A stretch of 64,000 nt of DNA, taken from contig NZ_JAOEJU010000004.1 of the NCBI RefSeq assembly GCF_025447595.1, positions 124,001 through 188,000 on the forward strand, given 5' to 3'. Each line of letters begins with the position of its first letter. Position 1 is the stretch's first letter. Below are positions 28,297 through 37,755 of the stretch, piece after piece. The notes below the pieces were generated by a model. The model worked only from the letters and a program-made list of their open reading frames with translations, searched no databases and was not told the origin of the DNA. The position numbers and the translations under genes were made by a program. The stretch comes from Pseudomonas koreensis (GTDB lineage: Bacteria; Pseudomonadota; Gammaproteobacteria; Pseudomonadales; Pseudomonadaceae).

Positions 28297-29571
28297 ATGG
28301 ATCAGCGTCGAGTAGTTGTCACGGGTATGGGCCTGGTATCGCCCTTGGGAAGCGGTGTCGAAGTTGTCTGGCAGCGTCTGCTGGCTGGACGTTCGGGATT
28401 GCGAAATCTGCCGGAGGCGGTGGTTGCCGATCTGCCGGCCAGGGTCGGCGGCGCGGTGCCGACGATTGAAGAAGACCCGGACGCCGGTTTCGATCCGGAT
28501 CGCGCCACGCCTCCCAAAGAGCAGAAGAAAATGGATCGTTTCATTCTGTTCGCGATGGAGGCAGCACGTCAGGCGCTTGAACAGGCCGGCTGGCATCCGA
28601 CCGCCCCCGACGCTCAGGAACGCACAGCCACTATCATCGGTTCTGGTGTCGGCGGGTTCGGCGCCATCGCCGATGCCGTGCGCACCACCGACAGTCGCGG
28701 CCCGCGGCGCTTGTCGCCGTTCACCATTCCATCGTTTCTGGTCAACCTGGCGGCGGGACACGTTTCGATCCAGCACAGCTTGAAAGGCCCGCTGGGTGCT
28801 CCGGTGACGGCGTGTGCAGCAGGCGTCCAGGCCATTGGTGATGCGGCACGCCTGATCAGGGCCGGCGAAGCCGATATCGCAGTGTGCGGCGGCGCGGAAG
28901 CTTGCATCGATCGGGTCAGCCTCGCCGGATTCGCGGCGGCGCGGGCCTTGTCCAGCGCCTACAACGACACGCCTGAGCGCGCCTCACGCCCGTTCGACAG
29001 CGGGCGTGACGGTTTCGTAATGGGGGAGGGCGCGGGGCTGCTGGTGGTTGAGTCTCTGGAGCATGCCCTGGCACGCGGTGCGCAACCGTTGGCCGAACTG
29101 GTCGGATATGGCACCAGTGCCGACGCTTATCATCTGACCGCCGGGCCGGAAGATGGCAGCGGTGCACGACGGGCAATGGAACTGGCGCTAGCACAGGCCG
29201 GCGTTACTGCAGCTCAGGTACAGCATTTGAATGCTCACGCAACCTCCACCCCGGTTGGAGACTTGGGGGAGTTGGCCGCAATCAAGTCTTTGTTCGGAAC
29301 GGAAAACAAAATTGCGGTGACCTCGACCAAGTCTGCCACCGGGCATTTGCTCGGAGCGGCCGGTGGTCTCGAAGCGATTTTCACGTTGCTGGCGATCCGC
29401 GATCAGATCGTGCCTCCAACGCTCAACTTCGACAATCCTGATCCGGCGAGCGAGGGTGTGGACATTGTTCATGGCCAAGCGCGGTCGATGCCGATCGAGT
29501 ATGCGCTGTCCAACGGGTTCGGCTTCGGCGGGGTCAATGCCAGCGTGCTTTTCAAGCGCTGGCAGGCTTAG
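28297..29571 (+). CDS. fabF: Beta-ketoacyl-ACP synthase II family
   Basis: Condensing enzyme of 424 residues with the Cys-His-His triad: cysteine in VTACAAGVQAIGDAA (about 173), histidines in HLNAHATSTPVGD (about 314) and KSATGHLLGAAGG (about 349), and the C-terminal SNGFGFGGVNAS loop. It elongates acyl-ACP with malonyl-ACP. Placed away from acpP and fabD, it is likely a second FabF paralogue rather than the housekeeping copy. Its end overlaps the convergent TetR gene by 4 bases. Confidence 0.93.
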   Translation: MDQRRVVVTGMGLVSPLGSGVEVVWQRLLAGRSGLRNLPEAVVADLPARVGGAVPTIEEDPDAGFDPDRATPPKEQKKMDRFILFAMEAARQALEQAGWHPTAPDAQERTATIIGSGVGGFGAIADAVRTTDSRGPRRLSPFTIPSFLVNLAAGHVSIQHSLKGPLGAPVTACAAGVQAIGDAARLIRAGEADIAVCGGAEACIDRVSLAGFAAARALSSAYNDTPERASRPFDSGRDGFVMGEGAGLLVVESLEHALARGAQPLAELVGYGTSADAYHLTAGPEDGSGARRAMELALAQAGVTAAQVQHLNAHATSTPVGDLGELAAIKSLFGTENKIAVTSTKSATGHLLGAAGGLEAIFTLLAIRDQIVPPTLNFDNPDPASEGVDIVHGQARSMPIEYALSNGFGFGGVNASVLFKRWQA

Positions 29572-30125
29572 TCTTCGGAGCGTTTGAGGTGTTCGCGGGT
29601 GACTTCCAGGATGCGTTGTGCAAAATCGGGATCCGCGACACTGCGTGACAGCAGGAGCGCACCGGCGAGTGTCGCCATGATGACGATGCTGCGCTCGGCG
29701 GCGTTCTCGCCTTGGAGGGTGCCTTCAATCTGATCCAGGCGAGCCTTGAGCACTTCATCGCTGGTCGGGCTTGGCTGGCCACGCAATCCAAGCTCCGAAG
29801 AAATGGTCAGCAACGGGCAACCTTCGTGGGGACTGGTCTGGTGCCACTCGGACAGGTAGGTGTCGATGAAGACTTCCAGCGGTTTTTCCTGAGCAAAGAT
29901 TTCCGCGCACAAACCCGCTACCTGCTCGCCGGCGGCTTGCAGCGCTTTTTCCACCAACTCGTCCTTGGAGGCGAAGTGCGAATAGAAGCCGCCGTGCGTC
30001 AGGCCCAGCGCCTTCATCAGTGGCTGCAGGCCAGTCGCACCAATGCCGTCCTTTCGAAACCGCTCGGACGCTTCCTTGATAATGCGCTGATGGGTCTGGG
30101 CTTTATGATCCTGCGAGTAACGCAT
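29568..30125 (-). CDS. TetR-family transcriptional regulator
   Basis: A 185-residue repressor-type protein. The N-terminal helix-turn-helix covers about residues 10-55 (RIIKEASERFRKDGIGATGL then LMKALGLTHGGFYSHFASKDEL). The C-terminal ligand domain resembles the AcrR/YcdC-like group with ECPLL replaced by EGCPLLTISSELG. It is divergent from the DUF1989 gene and convergent with fabF. A nested palindrome in the 175-base divergent region could be its operator. Ligand unknown. Confidence 0.9.
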   Translation of the reverse strand: MRYSQDHKAQTHQRIIKEASERFRKDGIGATGLQPLMKALGLTHGGFYSHFASKDELVEKALQAAGEQVAGLCAEIFAQEKPLEVFIDTYLSEWHQTSPHEGCPLLTISSELGLRGQPSPTSDEVLKARLDQIEGTLQGENAAERSIVIMATLAGALLLSRSVADPDFAQRILEVTREHLKRSED

Positions 30126-30148
30126 TTAAACTCTCCGCAACAAGACCG

Positions 30149-30175
30149 CCATCTTAACCAATGGAAATTGGATGG
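30149..30175. promoter_or_regulatory. Palindrome in the tetR/DUF1989 divergent region (candidate operator)
   Basis: CCAAT (30158-30162) and ATTGG (30167-30171) around GGAA, enclosed by CCATC (30149-30153) and GATGG (30171-30175). It begins 24 bases before the TetR start codon, a normal place for an autoregulated TetR operator. Confidence 0.4.
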
Positions 30176-30300
30176 TGACTGTACTTCTACTTCTAAAAAA
30201 CCTGGTGGTGACTTCGACATGTTCGTAACAGGCATCGACGGTTGGCACGGATAGTGGTTGCAGCTCAGAAAGTTGCCATCACCGAAGGAGCAGGAGAATC

Positions 30301-31152
30301 ATGTACAAAGACTACCCGGCCGCCTATCAGGTCAGCAAAGGCTCGGCGTTACAGGTCAATACACCGTTCTACGAACGCATCCGCGACCGCAAGGACGGGC
30401 GCACGCTGATCGAACAATTCGAAGTGCCGATCCGCACCGGGCGTGCCTGGCACGTGCCGGCGGGGCATGTGTTTCGTGTCACCACACCGGTCGGGCCTCA
30501 GGTGGGCGATTTCAATGTGTGGAACGCACACGATCCACGGGAACGGATGTGGGCTGCGCGCACCCGGCAACTGCAGGGCGCGCATGTCAGCACCCATGAC
30601 CGGTTGTGGTCGAACCTGCCTTTTCTGCGACCTCTGGTGACCATCACCGATGACAGCCTGGCCGACTATGGGATCGACGAGCACGGCGGGCGCCTGCACG
30701 ATTTGCTCGGCACGCGCTGCGATCCTTATGTGAACAAAATGCTCACCGGCGAGGATTTCCATCATCACTGCCATTCCAACCTGACCCGCGCCGTGTTGCC
30801 CCATGGCCTGACCGAGTTCGATGTGCATGACGTGTTGAACATCTTCCAGTGCACCGGCCTGAATCACGATGATCTGTATTTCATGAAGGCCTGTCCGGCG
30901 CAGAAGGGCGATTACCTGGAGTTCTTCGCCGAAATCGACTTGCTATGCGCGTTGTCGACCTGTCCGGGTGGTGACTTGTCTTTGGCGATGTGGGGGCCGG
31001 ACGCGCAGGATCCGCTGACCGTGTGCCGCCCGCTCGGTGTGGAAATCTATCGTCTGGACGATGCGCTGCTCGAAGGCTGGAGCCAGCCGGAACGTGCGGC
31101 GTACAAAGGCCTGCATGGCTTGCACATTGCCAAGGCTGACTGGGAAAAGTAG
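30301..31152 (+). CDS. DUF1989 / urea carboxylase-associated family protein
   Basis: A 283-residue cytoplasmic protein of the DUF1989 family. Features: WHVPAGHVFRVTTPVGPQVGDFNVWN early in the domain, a histidine/cysteine-rich stretch HHHCHSN near residue 155, and NIFQCTGLNHDD. Members are found beside urea carboxylase and in purine- or amine-degrading loci, with reaction not generally settled; conserved His and Cys suggest metal binding. ATG 30301 has AAGGAG within 20 bases upstream. It faces the TetR gene and is followed by an intrinsic terminator. No urea carboxylase gene is near. Confidence 0.82.
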   Translation: MYKDYPAAYQVSKGSALQVNTPFYERIRDRKDGRTLIEQFEVPIRTGRAWHVPAGHVFRVTTPVGPQVGDFNVWNAHDPRERMWAARTRQLQGAHVSTHDRLWSNLPFLRPLVTITDDSLADYGIDEHGGRLHDLLGTRCDPYVNKMLTGEDFHHHCHSNLTRAVLPHGLTEFDVHDVLNIFQCTGLNHDDLYFMKACPAQKGDYLEFFAEIDLLCALSTCPGGDLSLAMWGPDAQDPLTVCRPLGVEIYRLDDALLEGWSQPERAAYKGLHGLHIAKADWEK

Positions 31153-31165
31153 CCGCGATAAAAAC

Positions 31166-31193
31166 AAACCCCGCCGATTCAGGCGGGGTTTTT
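31166..31193. terminator. Bidirectional terminator
   Basis: AAACCCCGCC (31166-31175), loop GATTCA, GGCGGGGTTT (31182-31191) and further T residues. Placed between the convergent DUF1989 and DUF2897 genes, with A and T runs on both sides, it can serve both strands. Confidence 0.88.
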
Positions 31194-31196
31194 CGT

Positions 31197-31364
31197 TCAG
31201 CGGTCCTGCGCGTCCTTGATGTCCGCTTCGGCATTGCGTTCAGCGACGCGCTTGCGTTGTTCATCAGTCAGTTCGACCTTGTTGGCGGTGTCACGCAACA
31301 TCATCAGACCGCCGACGATCGAGCCGATTGCAACGACCAGAATCAACCAGGCATACCAGGGCAT
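31197..31364 (-). CDS. DUF2897 small membrane protein
   Basis: A 55-residue peptide with one membrane span at residues 4-24 (YAWLILVVAIGSIVGGLMML) and a charged cytoplasmic tail rich in Lys, Arg, Glu and Asp. The start is fixed by AAGGAG 7 bases upstream of the ATG at 31364; a longer open frame exists in the same phase but has no other good start. The DUF2897 family is widespread in Pseudomonas and has no known function. Confidence 0.78.
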   Translation of the reverse strand: MPWYAWLILVVAIGSIVGGLMMLRDTANKVELTDEQRKRVAERNAEADIKDAQDR

Positions 31365-31483
31365 AACGGCTCTCCTTAAAAACAGGTCGACGGGCGAGGG
31401 TTTCGCCGTGCAACGCTGCTTACCACTTTGAGCGAAGTGCATTCGCAGTGGTTCCATTCTAGGCCGGTTATGCCCGTTGCGGT

Positions 31484-32848
31484 TTACAGTCCGGTGAGCA
31501 TGGCGTCTGCCGGGGCATTGGCACGCAACTGGCCGGTCAACAGGAAGTAGCCGAAACCGACCGCCATGAAACCGAGAAAGATCAGCCCGATCAACGCATT
31601 GAACCAGGCCATCGCCACCAGGCACACCACGGCCAGCACCAGTGCAATCATTGGAACGAGCGGATAGCACGGAGCCCGGAAGGTACGTTCGAGATTCGGT
31701 TCGCTGCGGCGCAGTTTGAACAGGCTGAGCATGCTCATGATGTACATCACGATCGCGCCGAACACCGCCATGGTGATCATCGCGGCAGTGAGGGTCATGC
31801 CGCCGAGGTTGATCAGGCCGTCGCTGTAGATCGCCGCGATGCCGATCACACCGCCGGCGATGATGGCGCGGTGCGGGGTCTGGAAGCGCGACAGCTTCGC
31901 CAGCGAAGCGGGCAGGTAACCGGCTCGGGCGAGGGCGAAGAACTGCCGCGAGTAGCCAAGAATGATCCCGTGGAAACTCGCCACCAGACCGAACAGACCG
32001 ATCCAGACCAGCATGTGCAGCCAGCCGGAGTTGTCGCCGACCACGGTTTTCATCGCTTGTGGCAACGGGTCGTTGATGTTCGACAGGGTGCGCCAGTCGC
32101 CGACGCCGCCGGCGAAGAACATCACGCCCATGGCCAGCAATACCAGGGTCAGAATGCCGCTGATGTAGGCCTTGGGAATCGTGCGTTTCGGGTCCTTGGC
32201 TTCTTCGGCCGCCATGGCTGCGCCTTCGATGGCGAGGAAGAACCAGATCGCGAACGGAATCGCCGCGAACATCCCGGCAATCGCCGGTGCACCGAAGATG
32301 TCCGAGCCGGCCCAGCCGTTGAGGGCGAAGTTGCTGAAGCTGAAGGCCGGTGCCACCACACCCATGAACACCAGCAACTCGGCCACCGCCAGCACGCAGA
32401 CCACCAGTTCGAAGGTCGCGGCCAGTTTCACACCGAGAATGTTCAGACCCATGAACACGATGTACGCGCCGACCGCCGCGTGTTTCGGATCAAGCGCCGG
32501 AAACTGCACGTTCAGGTACGCGCCAATCGCCAAGGCAATTGCCGGCGGAGCAAAGACGAATTCGATCAGCGTCGCCAGTCCGGCGATCAATCCGCCTTTT
32601 TCGCCGAAAGCCCGGCGGCTGTAGGCAAACGGCCCACCCGCGTGGGGAATCGCCGTGGTCAGTTCGGTGAAGCTGAAAATGAAGCAGGTGTACATGGTCG
32701 CGACCATGAATGACGTCACCAGAAAGCCCAGTGTCCCCGCGACGCCCCAGCCATAACTCCAGCCGAAATACTCCCCGGAAATCACCAGCCCCACCGCAAT
32801 GCCCCACAGGTGCAACGTGCCCAGCGTGGGTTTGAGTTGTGTGTTCAT
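31484..32848 (-). CDS. eat: Ethanolamine-type amino acid/amine permease
   Basis: APC-superfamily transporter of 454 residues with twelve membrane spans. The N-terminus LGTLHLWGIAVGLVISGEYF and GWSYGWGVAGTLGFL match ethanolamine permease Eat, and AIEGAAMAAEEAKDPKRTIP is the conserved cytoplasmic loop. ATG 32848 follows GGGAGC; the frame extends 27 codons upstream without support. In other pseudomonads eat stands beside eutBC (ethanolamine ammonia lyase); those genes are not in this window, so the substrate could also be a related amine. It and DUF2897 read in the same direction but are 119 bases apart. Confidence 0.85.
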   Translation of the reverse strand: MNTQLKPTLGTLHLWGIAVGLVISGEYFGWSYGWGVAGTLGFLVTSFMVATMYTCFIFSFTELTTAIPHAGGPFAYSRRAFGEKGGLIAGLATLIEFVFAPPAIALAIGAYLNVQFPALDPKHAAVGAYIVFMGLNILGVKLAATFELVVCVLAVAELLVFMGVVAPAFSFSNFALNGWAGSDIFGAPAIAGMFAAIPFAIWFFLAIEGAAMAAEEAKDPKRTIPKAYISGILTLVLLAMGVMFFAGGVGDWRTLSNINDPLPQAMKTVVGDNSGWLHMLVWIGLFGLVASFHGIILGYSRQFFALARAGYLPASLAKLSRFQTPHRAIIAGGVIGIAAIYSDGLINLGGMTLTAAMITMAVFGAIVMYIMSMLSLFKLRRSEPNLERTFRAPCYPLVPMIALVLAVVCLVAMAWFNALIGLIFLGFMAVGFGYFLLTGQLRANAPADAMLTGL

Positions 32849-33017
32849 GCGTTTGCTCCCTGAACGGTTTGGAAAGCTCGGGGAAGGGCGTGTGCAGTGG
32901 GCGTGCCATTTTGTATTGGCGGGTCGCAATGGGCTGAAAGCTGTCGTATCGGGGATGTTCGCGGTGAGATAGCTGCTTTTTGTGCGCCAGTTGGGTGCAA
33001 TGTTGACGGTTATGCCG

Positions 33018-33087
33018 TCTTCGCGAGCAGGCTCGCTCCCACAGGGGAATTTATTTCAAATTGTGGGAGCGAGCCTGCTCGCGAAGA
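33018..33087. repeat. REPIN: two inverted REP copies, 26 bases each
   Basis: 33018-33043 and 33062-33087 are perfect reverse complements with an 18-base spacer. The core GCGAGCAGGCTCGCTCCCAC is the REP type common in P. fluorescens-group genomes and mobilised by RAYT proteins. Confidence 0.92.
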
Positions 33088-33140
33088 GGCCCGGCCTGAC
33101 GGCGCAAAAGAGCTGCTGTAACGCCCGCGTAAACCCACTC

Positions 33141-33158
33141 TTTACGCTTTCTTTATGC
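33141..33158 (+). promoter_or_regulatory. Candidate KdpE operator upstream of kdpF
   Basis: TTTACGC (33141-33147) and TTTATGC (33152-33158) form a direct repeat 11 bases apart, one helical turn, in a T-rich patch about 90 bases before kdpF. KdpE of E. coli binds a T-rich site upstream of kdpFABC, so this is a reasonable candidate. Confidence 0.35.
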
Positions 33159-33248
33159 CCCGATCGCACCCTCGGTCTCGTTCCTTTACAGCCTCCTTTC
33201 CGACAATGCCTCCACACGCGGCAATACGCCGTAACACGGAGATCTTCC

Positions 33249-33338
33249 ATGAGCGTTCTGGACGGGGTGTCACTGCTGCTGGCAGTGGGGCTGTTCATTT
33301 ATCTGTTGGTTGCGCTGTTGCGCGCGGATCGGACTTAG
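33249..33338 (+). CDS. kdpF: KdpF, small subunit of the K+ pump
   Basis: A 29-residue membrane peptide, MSVLDGVSLLLAVGLFIYLL and VALLRADRT, the usual KdpF size and sequence type. It stabilises the KdpFABC complex. ATG 33249 has CGGAG 10 bases upstream; it is followed by kdpA after 8 bases. Confidence 0.93.
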   Translation: MSVLDGVSLLLAVGLFIYLLVALLRADRT

Positions 33339-33346
33339 GAGCGGCT

Positions 33347-35041
33347 ATGCACAGTTATGACTATTGGCTGATCCTCGCATTCTTCGCGGTGGTCTTGCTG
33401 CCGGCGCCGTTCCTCGGGCGCTTCTACTACAAGGTGATGGAAGGTCAGCGCACCTGGCTGACGCCGATTCTCGGCCCGGTCGAGCGCGGCTGTTACCGCA
33501 TTGCCGGGGTCAATCCGCAGGACGAACAGAGCTGGCAGAAGTACACGCTTGCGCTGCTGGCGTTCAACCTCGCCGGTTTTCTGCTGCTGTTCGCGATCCT
33601 GTTGTTCCAGGATCACCTGCCGCTGAACCCGCAAAACCTGCCGGGCCAGGAGTGGACTCTCGCGTTCAACACCGCCGTCAGTTTCATGACCAACACCAAC
33701 TGGCAGGCCTACAGCGGCGAAGCGTCGCTCAGCTACCTGAGCCAGATGGTCGGCCTCACCGTGCAGAACTTCGTCAGTGCCGCCACCGGCCTCGCTGTGC
33801 TGGTTGCGCTGTGCCGTGGCATCGGTCGCAAATCCACCAAGACACTGGGCAACTTCTGGGTCGACATGACCCGCGCCACCCTCTACGGCCTGCTGCCGCT
33901 GTGCCTGCTGCTGGCGCTGTACCTGGTGTGGCAGGGCGTGCCGCAAACCTTCGCCCAATATGTGAATGCTGTGACGATGCAGGGCGTTGACCAAGTCATT
34001 CCGCTCGGCCCGGCCGCCAGCCAGATTGCGATCAAGCAACTGGGCACCAACGGCGGTGGTTTCTTCGGCGTCAACTCGGCGCACCCGTTCGAGAACCCGA
34101 CCGCGTGGAGCAACCTGTTCGAAGTCGCGTCGATCATCCTGATCCCGGTGGCGCTGGTGTTCACCTTCGGTCACTACGTGAAGGACCTGCGTCAGAGCCG
34201 CGCCATCATCGGCTGCATGCTCGCGCTGTTCATCATCGGTGGGGCGACGTCGCTGTGGGCCGAGTACCAGCCGAATCCGGCGCTGAACAACGTCGCCGTC
34301 GAACAAACCGCGCCGCTGGAAGGCAAGGAAGCGCGCTTCGGCACCACCGCCACCGTGCTCTGGTCGGTGACCACTACCGCGGCGTCGAACGGTTCGGTCA
34401 ACGGCATGCACGACAGCCTCAATCCACTCAGCGGCATGGTCGCGCTGGTCAACATGATGGTCGGCGAAGTGATCTTCGGCGGCGTCGGTGCGGGGCTCTA
34501 CGGCATGTTGCTGAACGTGCTGATCGCCGTGTTCCTCGCCGGCCTGATGATCGGCCGCACGCCGGAATACCTCGGCAAGAAACTCCAGGCCCGTGAAGTG
34601 CAGCTGCTGGTCGTCACCCTGCTGGTGATGCCGGTCGGCGTGCTGGTGCTCGCCGCGATTGCCGCGAGCCTGCCGGGCCCGGTGGCGGCGGTGAGCAACC
34701 CCGGCCCGCACGGTTTCAGTCAGTTGCTCTACGCCTACACCTCGGCCAGTGCCAACAACGGTTCGGCGTTCGGCGGCTTCGGCGCCAACACCGCGTTCCA
34801 CAACCTGATGCTGGGCCTTGGCATGTTGATCGGCCGCTTCGGTTACATCCTCCCGGTACTGGCTTTGGCCGGCAGCCTGGCGATGAAGAAAACTGCACCG
34901 ATCGGCCAGAACAGCTTCCCGACCCACGGCCCGCTGTTCGTGACTCTGTTGACCGTGACCATTTTGCTGGTGGGCGGCCTGACCTTTTTGCCGACCCTGG
35001 CGCTCGGCCCGATTGCCGAACACCTGAGCATGGGCTTCTAA
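33347..35041 (+). CDS. kdpA: K+-transporting ATPase, subunit A
   Basis: Potassium-binding, channel-like subunit of the high-affinity Kdp pump in the inner membrane. With ATG 33347 it has 564 residues, about ten membrane spans, and selectivity-filter motifs such as [17 protein letters not shown] and the repeated [13 protein letters not shown] region ([17 protein letters not shown]). TAGGAGCGG just upstream gives a ribosome site. The frame is open 64 codons further 5', overlapping kdpF, without support. Confidence 0.97.
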   Translation: MHSYDYWLILAFFAVVLLPAPFLGRFYYKVMEGQRTWLTPILGPVERGCYRIAGVNPQDEQSWQKYTLALLAFNLAGFLLLFAILLFQDHLPLNPQNLPGQEWTLAFNTAVSFMTNTNWQAYSGEASLSYLSQMVGLTVQNFVSAATGLAVLVALCRGIGRKSTKTLGNFWVDMTRATLYGLLPLCLLLALYLVWQGVPQTFAQYVNAVTMQGVDQVIPLGPAASQIAIKQLGTNGGGFFGVNSAHPFENPTAWSNLFEVASIILIPVALVFTFGHYVKDLRQSRAIIGCMLALFIIGGATSLWAEYQPNPALNNVAVEQTAPLEGKEARFGTTATVLWSVTTTAASNGSVNGMHDSLNPLSGMVALVNMMVGEVIFGGVGAGLYGMLLNVLIAVFLAGLMIGRTPEYLGKKLQAREVQLLVVTLLVMPVGVLVLAAIAASLPGPVAAVSNPGPHGFSQLLYAYTSASANNGSAFGGFGANTAFHNLMLGLGMLIGRFGYILPVLALAGSLAMKKTAPIGQNSFPTHGPLFVTLLTVTILLVGGLTFLPTLALGPIAEHLSMGF

Positions 35042-35051
35042 GGAATCCATC

Positions 35052-37118
35052 ATGAATATGCATGTTCCAGCTTCAAAACCAGCGGCAGCTGCCAAGTCGG
35101 CTGAAGCTCCGAAAACCGCGATCAGCGCCCTGTGGCGTCCGGCGCTGGTGCAAGCGTTCGTCAAGCTCGACCCGCGACAGTTACAGCGCTCGCCAGTGAT
35201 GCTGGTGGTCGAACTCACGGCGATCCTGACCACCGTGCTGTGCTTCATTCCCGACAGCAGCGTGCCGACCTTCGTCGCGGCGCAAATCGCCCTGTGGCTG
35301 TGGTTCACCGTGCTGTTCGCCAACTTCGCCGAAGCGCTGGCCGAAGGTCGCGGCAAGGCCCGCGCCGACAGCCTCAAGGCTGGCAGCGAAGGCCTCAGCG
35401 CCCGACGCAAACTGGCCAACGGCAGTTTCCAGGTCGTACCGGCCACCAGCCTGCGCAAAGGCGATGTGGTGCGCGTCGAAGCCGGGGAAATGATCCCCGG
35501 TGACGGCGAAGTCATCGAAGGCATCGCGGCCGTTAACGAAGCCGCGATCACCGGCGAATCGGCTCCGGTAATTCGCGAGTCCGGCGGCGATCGTTCCGCC
35601 GTCACTGGCAACACCCGGCTGGTGTCCGACTGGCTGCTGGTGAAGATCACCGCCAACCCCGGTGAATCGACCCTCGACCGGATGATCGCGCTGGTCGAAG
35701 GCGCCAAACGCCAGAAGACCCCGAACGAAGTGGCGCTGGACATCCTGCTGATCGGCCTGACCCTGATCTTCCTGTTGGTGGTCGTGACCCTGCAACCGTT
35801 CGCCCACTTCGCCAACGGCAGCCTGCCGCTGGTGTTCCTGGTGGCGTTATTGGTCACACTGATTCCGACCACCATCGGCGGTCTGCTGTCGGCGATCGGT
35901 ATTGCCGGGATGGATCGTCTGGTGCGCCTGAACGTGATCGCCAAGTCCGGTCGCGCGGTGGAAGCGGCGGGTGACGTGCACGTGCTGCTGCTGGACAAGA
36001 CCGGCACCATCACGTTCGGCAACCGTCGTTGCAGCGCGGTATATGCGGCGCCGGGCGTAAATGCCCGTGAGCTGGCCGAAGGCGCGCTGTTCGCTTCGCT
36101 GGCGGATGAAACCGCTGAAGGCAAGTCCATCGTCGAGTACCTGCGCGGCACCAATCCACAGCCGGAACCTTCGCCGGAAACCCTGACCGCCGTGCCGTTC
36201 AGTGCGGAAACCCGCCTGTCCGGTGTCGACTATCAGGGCCGTGTATTCCGCAAGGGCGCGGTGGATTCGCTGCTGGCCTTCCTCGGTCAACAACGCAAGG
36301 ATCTGGCCCCGGCGCTGTCCCGGGAAATCGACAAGATCGCCCAGAGCGGCGGGACCCCGTTGCTGGTCTGCGCCGACGGCAAACTGCTCGGTGCGATCCA
36401 CCTGAAAGACGTGGTCAAGCCGGGCATCCGCGAGCGTTTCGCCGAGCTGCGCAAGCTGGGGATTCGCACGGTGATGGTCACCGGCGACAACCCGCTGACC
36501 GCTGCCGCGATTGCCGCTGAAGCAGGCGTCGACGATGTGCTGGCCGAAGCCACACCGGAGAAAAAACTCGCCCGTATCCGTCACGAGCAGAACGACGGTC
36601 GTCTGGTCGCGATGTGTGGCGACGGTGCCAACGACGCACCGGCGCTGGCTCAGGCTGACGTCGGCATGGCAATGAACGACGGCACGCAAGCCGCGCGTGA
36701 AGCGGCGAACATGGTCGACCTCGACAGCGACCCGACCAAGCTGCTGGACGTGGTGCAGATCGGCAAGGAATTGCTGGTGACCCGTGGCGCGCTGACGACC
36801 TTTTCCATCGCCAACGACGTGGCCAAGTACTTCGCGATCCTGCCGGCTCTTTTCGCGGCGATCTACCCGCAACTGGGCGTGCTGAACATCATGCATTTGA
36901 GCAGTCCGCAGAGCGCGATCCTGTCGGCCATCGTCTTCAATGCTCTGATCATCGTCGTGCTGATCCCGCTGGCCCTGCGCGGTGTACGGGTGCAGGCGGC
37001 GAGTGCGGCGGCGCTGCTGCGACGCAATCTGCTGATCTATGGCCTGGGCGGGATTCTGGTGCCGTTTGTGGGGATCAAGGCGATCGACATGCTGTTGACG
37101 GCGTTGCATCTGGTTTGA
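35052..37118 (+). CDS. kdpB: K+-transporting P-type ATPase, subunit B
   Basis: Catalytic P-type ATPase subunit of 688 residues. The phosphorylation site is [13 protein letters not shown] near residue 314; the actuator motif is [20 protein letters not shown] and the hinge [20 protein letters not shown]. Seven membrane spans are visible. It forms a complex with KdpA and KdpC. The serine in TGES is the residue whose phosphorylation inhibits the E. coli pump at high potassium. Confidence 0.97.
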   Translation: MNMHVPASKPAAAAKSAEAPKTAISALWRPALVQAFVKLDPRQLQRSPVMLVVELTAILTTVLCFIPDSSVPTFVAAQIALWLWFTVLFANFAEALAEGRGKARADSLKAGSEGLSARRKLANGSFQVVPATSLRKGDVVRVEAGEMIPGDGEVIEGIAAVNEAAITGESAPVIRESGGDRSAVTGNTRLVSDWLLVKITANPGESTLDRMIALVEGAKRQKTPNEVALDILLIGLTLIFLLVVVTLQPFAHFANGSLPLVFLVALLVTLIPTTIGGLLSAIGIAGMDRLVRLNVIAKSGRAVEAAGDVHVLLLDKTGTITFGNRRCSAVYAAPGVNARELAEGALFASLADETAEGKSIVEYLRGTNPQPEPSPETLTAVPFSAETRLSGVDYQGRVFRKGAVDSLLAFLGQQRKDLAPALSREIDKIAQSGGTPLLVCADGKLLGAIHLKDVVKPGIRERFAELRKLGIRTVMVTGDNPLTAAAIAAEAGVDDVLAEATPEKKLARIRHEQNDGRLVAMCGDGANDAPALAQADVGMAMNDGTQAAREAANMVDLDSDPTKLLDVVQIGKELLVTRGALTTFSIANDVAKYFAILPALFAAIYPQLGVLNIMHLSSPQSAILSAIVFNALIIVVLIPLALRGVRVQAASAAALLRRNLLIYGLGGILVPFVGIKAIDMLLTALHLV

Positions 37119-37175
37119 ATCTGAACAGCGGTGTGCCGGGCACACCGCTTCAAGCACGAATTCGAGGATTTCGAA

Positions 37176-37721
37176 ATGTCCACAATGATCCGTCCGGCCC
37201 TGAGCCTGCTGGTGCTGATGACCCTGGTCACCGGCGTTGCCTATCCACTGGTGGTGACCGGGGTTGCCCAGGTCGCCTTCCCCGAGCAGGCCAACGGCAG
37301 TCTGGTGCGCGATGCCGAAGGCAAGGTGCGCGGCTCGTCGTTGATCGCCCAGGATTTTGTCGGCGATGCCTGGTTTCATCCGCGTCCTTCGGCCGGTGCC
37401 TTTGCCACCGTGTCGAGCAGTGCGAGCAACCTGTCGCCAAGCAACCCGGCGCTTGCCACTCGGGTGATCGATGACGCCAACAAGCTGCAGGTTCCCGGTC
37501 AGGGCCCGGTGCCGCTCGCGCTGGTGACCACCTCCGGCAGCGGTCTCGATCCGCACTTGCCACCGGCGGCGATTGCCTATCAACTGGCGCGTGTTGCGGC
37601 AGCGCGCAATGTGCCGGTGTCGACCTTGCAGCAACTGCTCGACGCGCATATCGAACAGCCGCTGGTAGGCCCGCCGGTGGTGAATGTGCTGGCGCTGAAC
37701 ATGGCGCTGGAAAAGCTGTGA
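37176..37721 (+). CDS. kdpC: K+-transporting ATPase, subunit C
   Basis: A 181-residue protein with one N-terminal membrane anchor ([19 protein letters not shown]) and a soluble periplasmic part containing [11 protein letters not shown] and [22 protein letters not shown]. Needed for assembly and full activity of the pump. ATG 37176 gives MSTMIRP; the open frame extends 15 codons upstream. Fifty-seven bases separate it from kdpB. Confidence 0.95.
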   Translation: MSTMIRPALSLLVLMTLVTGVAYPLVVTGVAQVAFPEQANGSLVRDAEGKVRGSSLIAQDFVGDAWFHPRPSAGAFATVSSSASNLSPSNPALATRVIDDANKLQVPGQGPVPLALVTTSGSGLDPHLPPAAIAYQLARVAAARNVPVSTLQQLLDAHIEQPLVGPPVVNVLALNMALEKL

Positions 37722-37755
37722 ATCGCGATGACATCAGGAAGAGAGAGCTTCAAGC

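Larger units (their letters stand above)
32849..33248. other. 400-base divergent region between eat and kdpF
   Basis: Contains a REPIN (33018-33087) and a possible KdpE site (33141-33158). No gene was found. Promoters for eat and for kdpFABC must both lie here. Confidence 0.6.

Noticed and set aside
33335..36154. 939-codon open frame on the minus strand
   Set aside because: It lies opposite kdpA and kdpB, is very rich in Arg, Gln and His, and has no recognisable domain; it is a shadow of high-GC codon use.
35847..37649. 600-codon minus-strand open frame
   Set aside because: Antisense to kdpB and kdpC, Gln/His/Arg-rich, with no start signal or domain.
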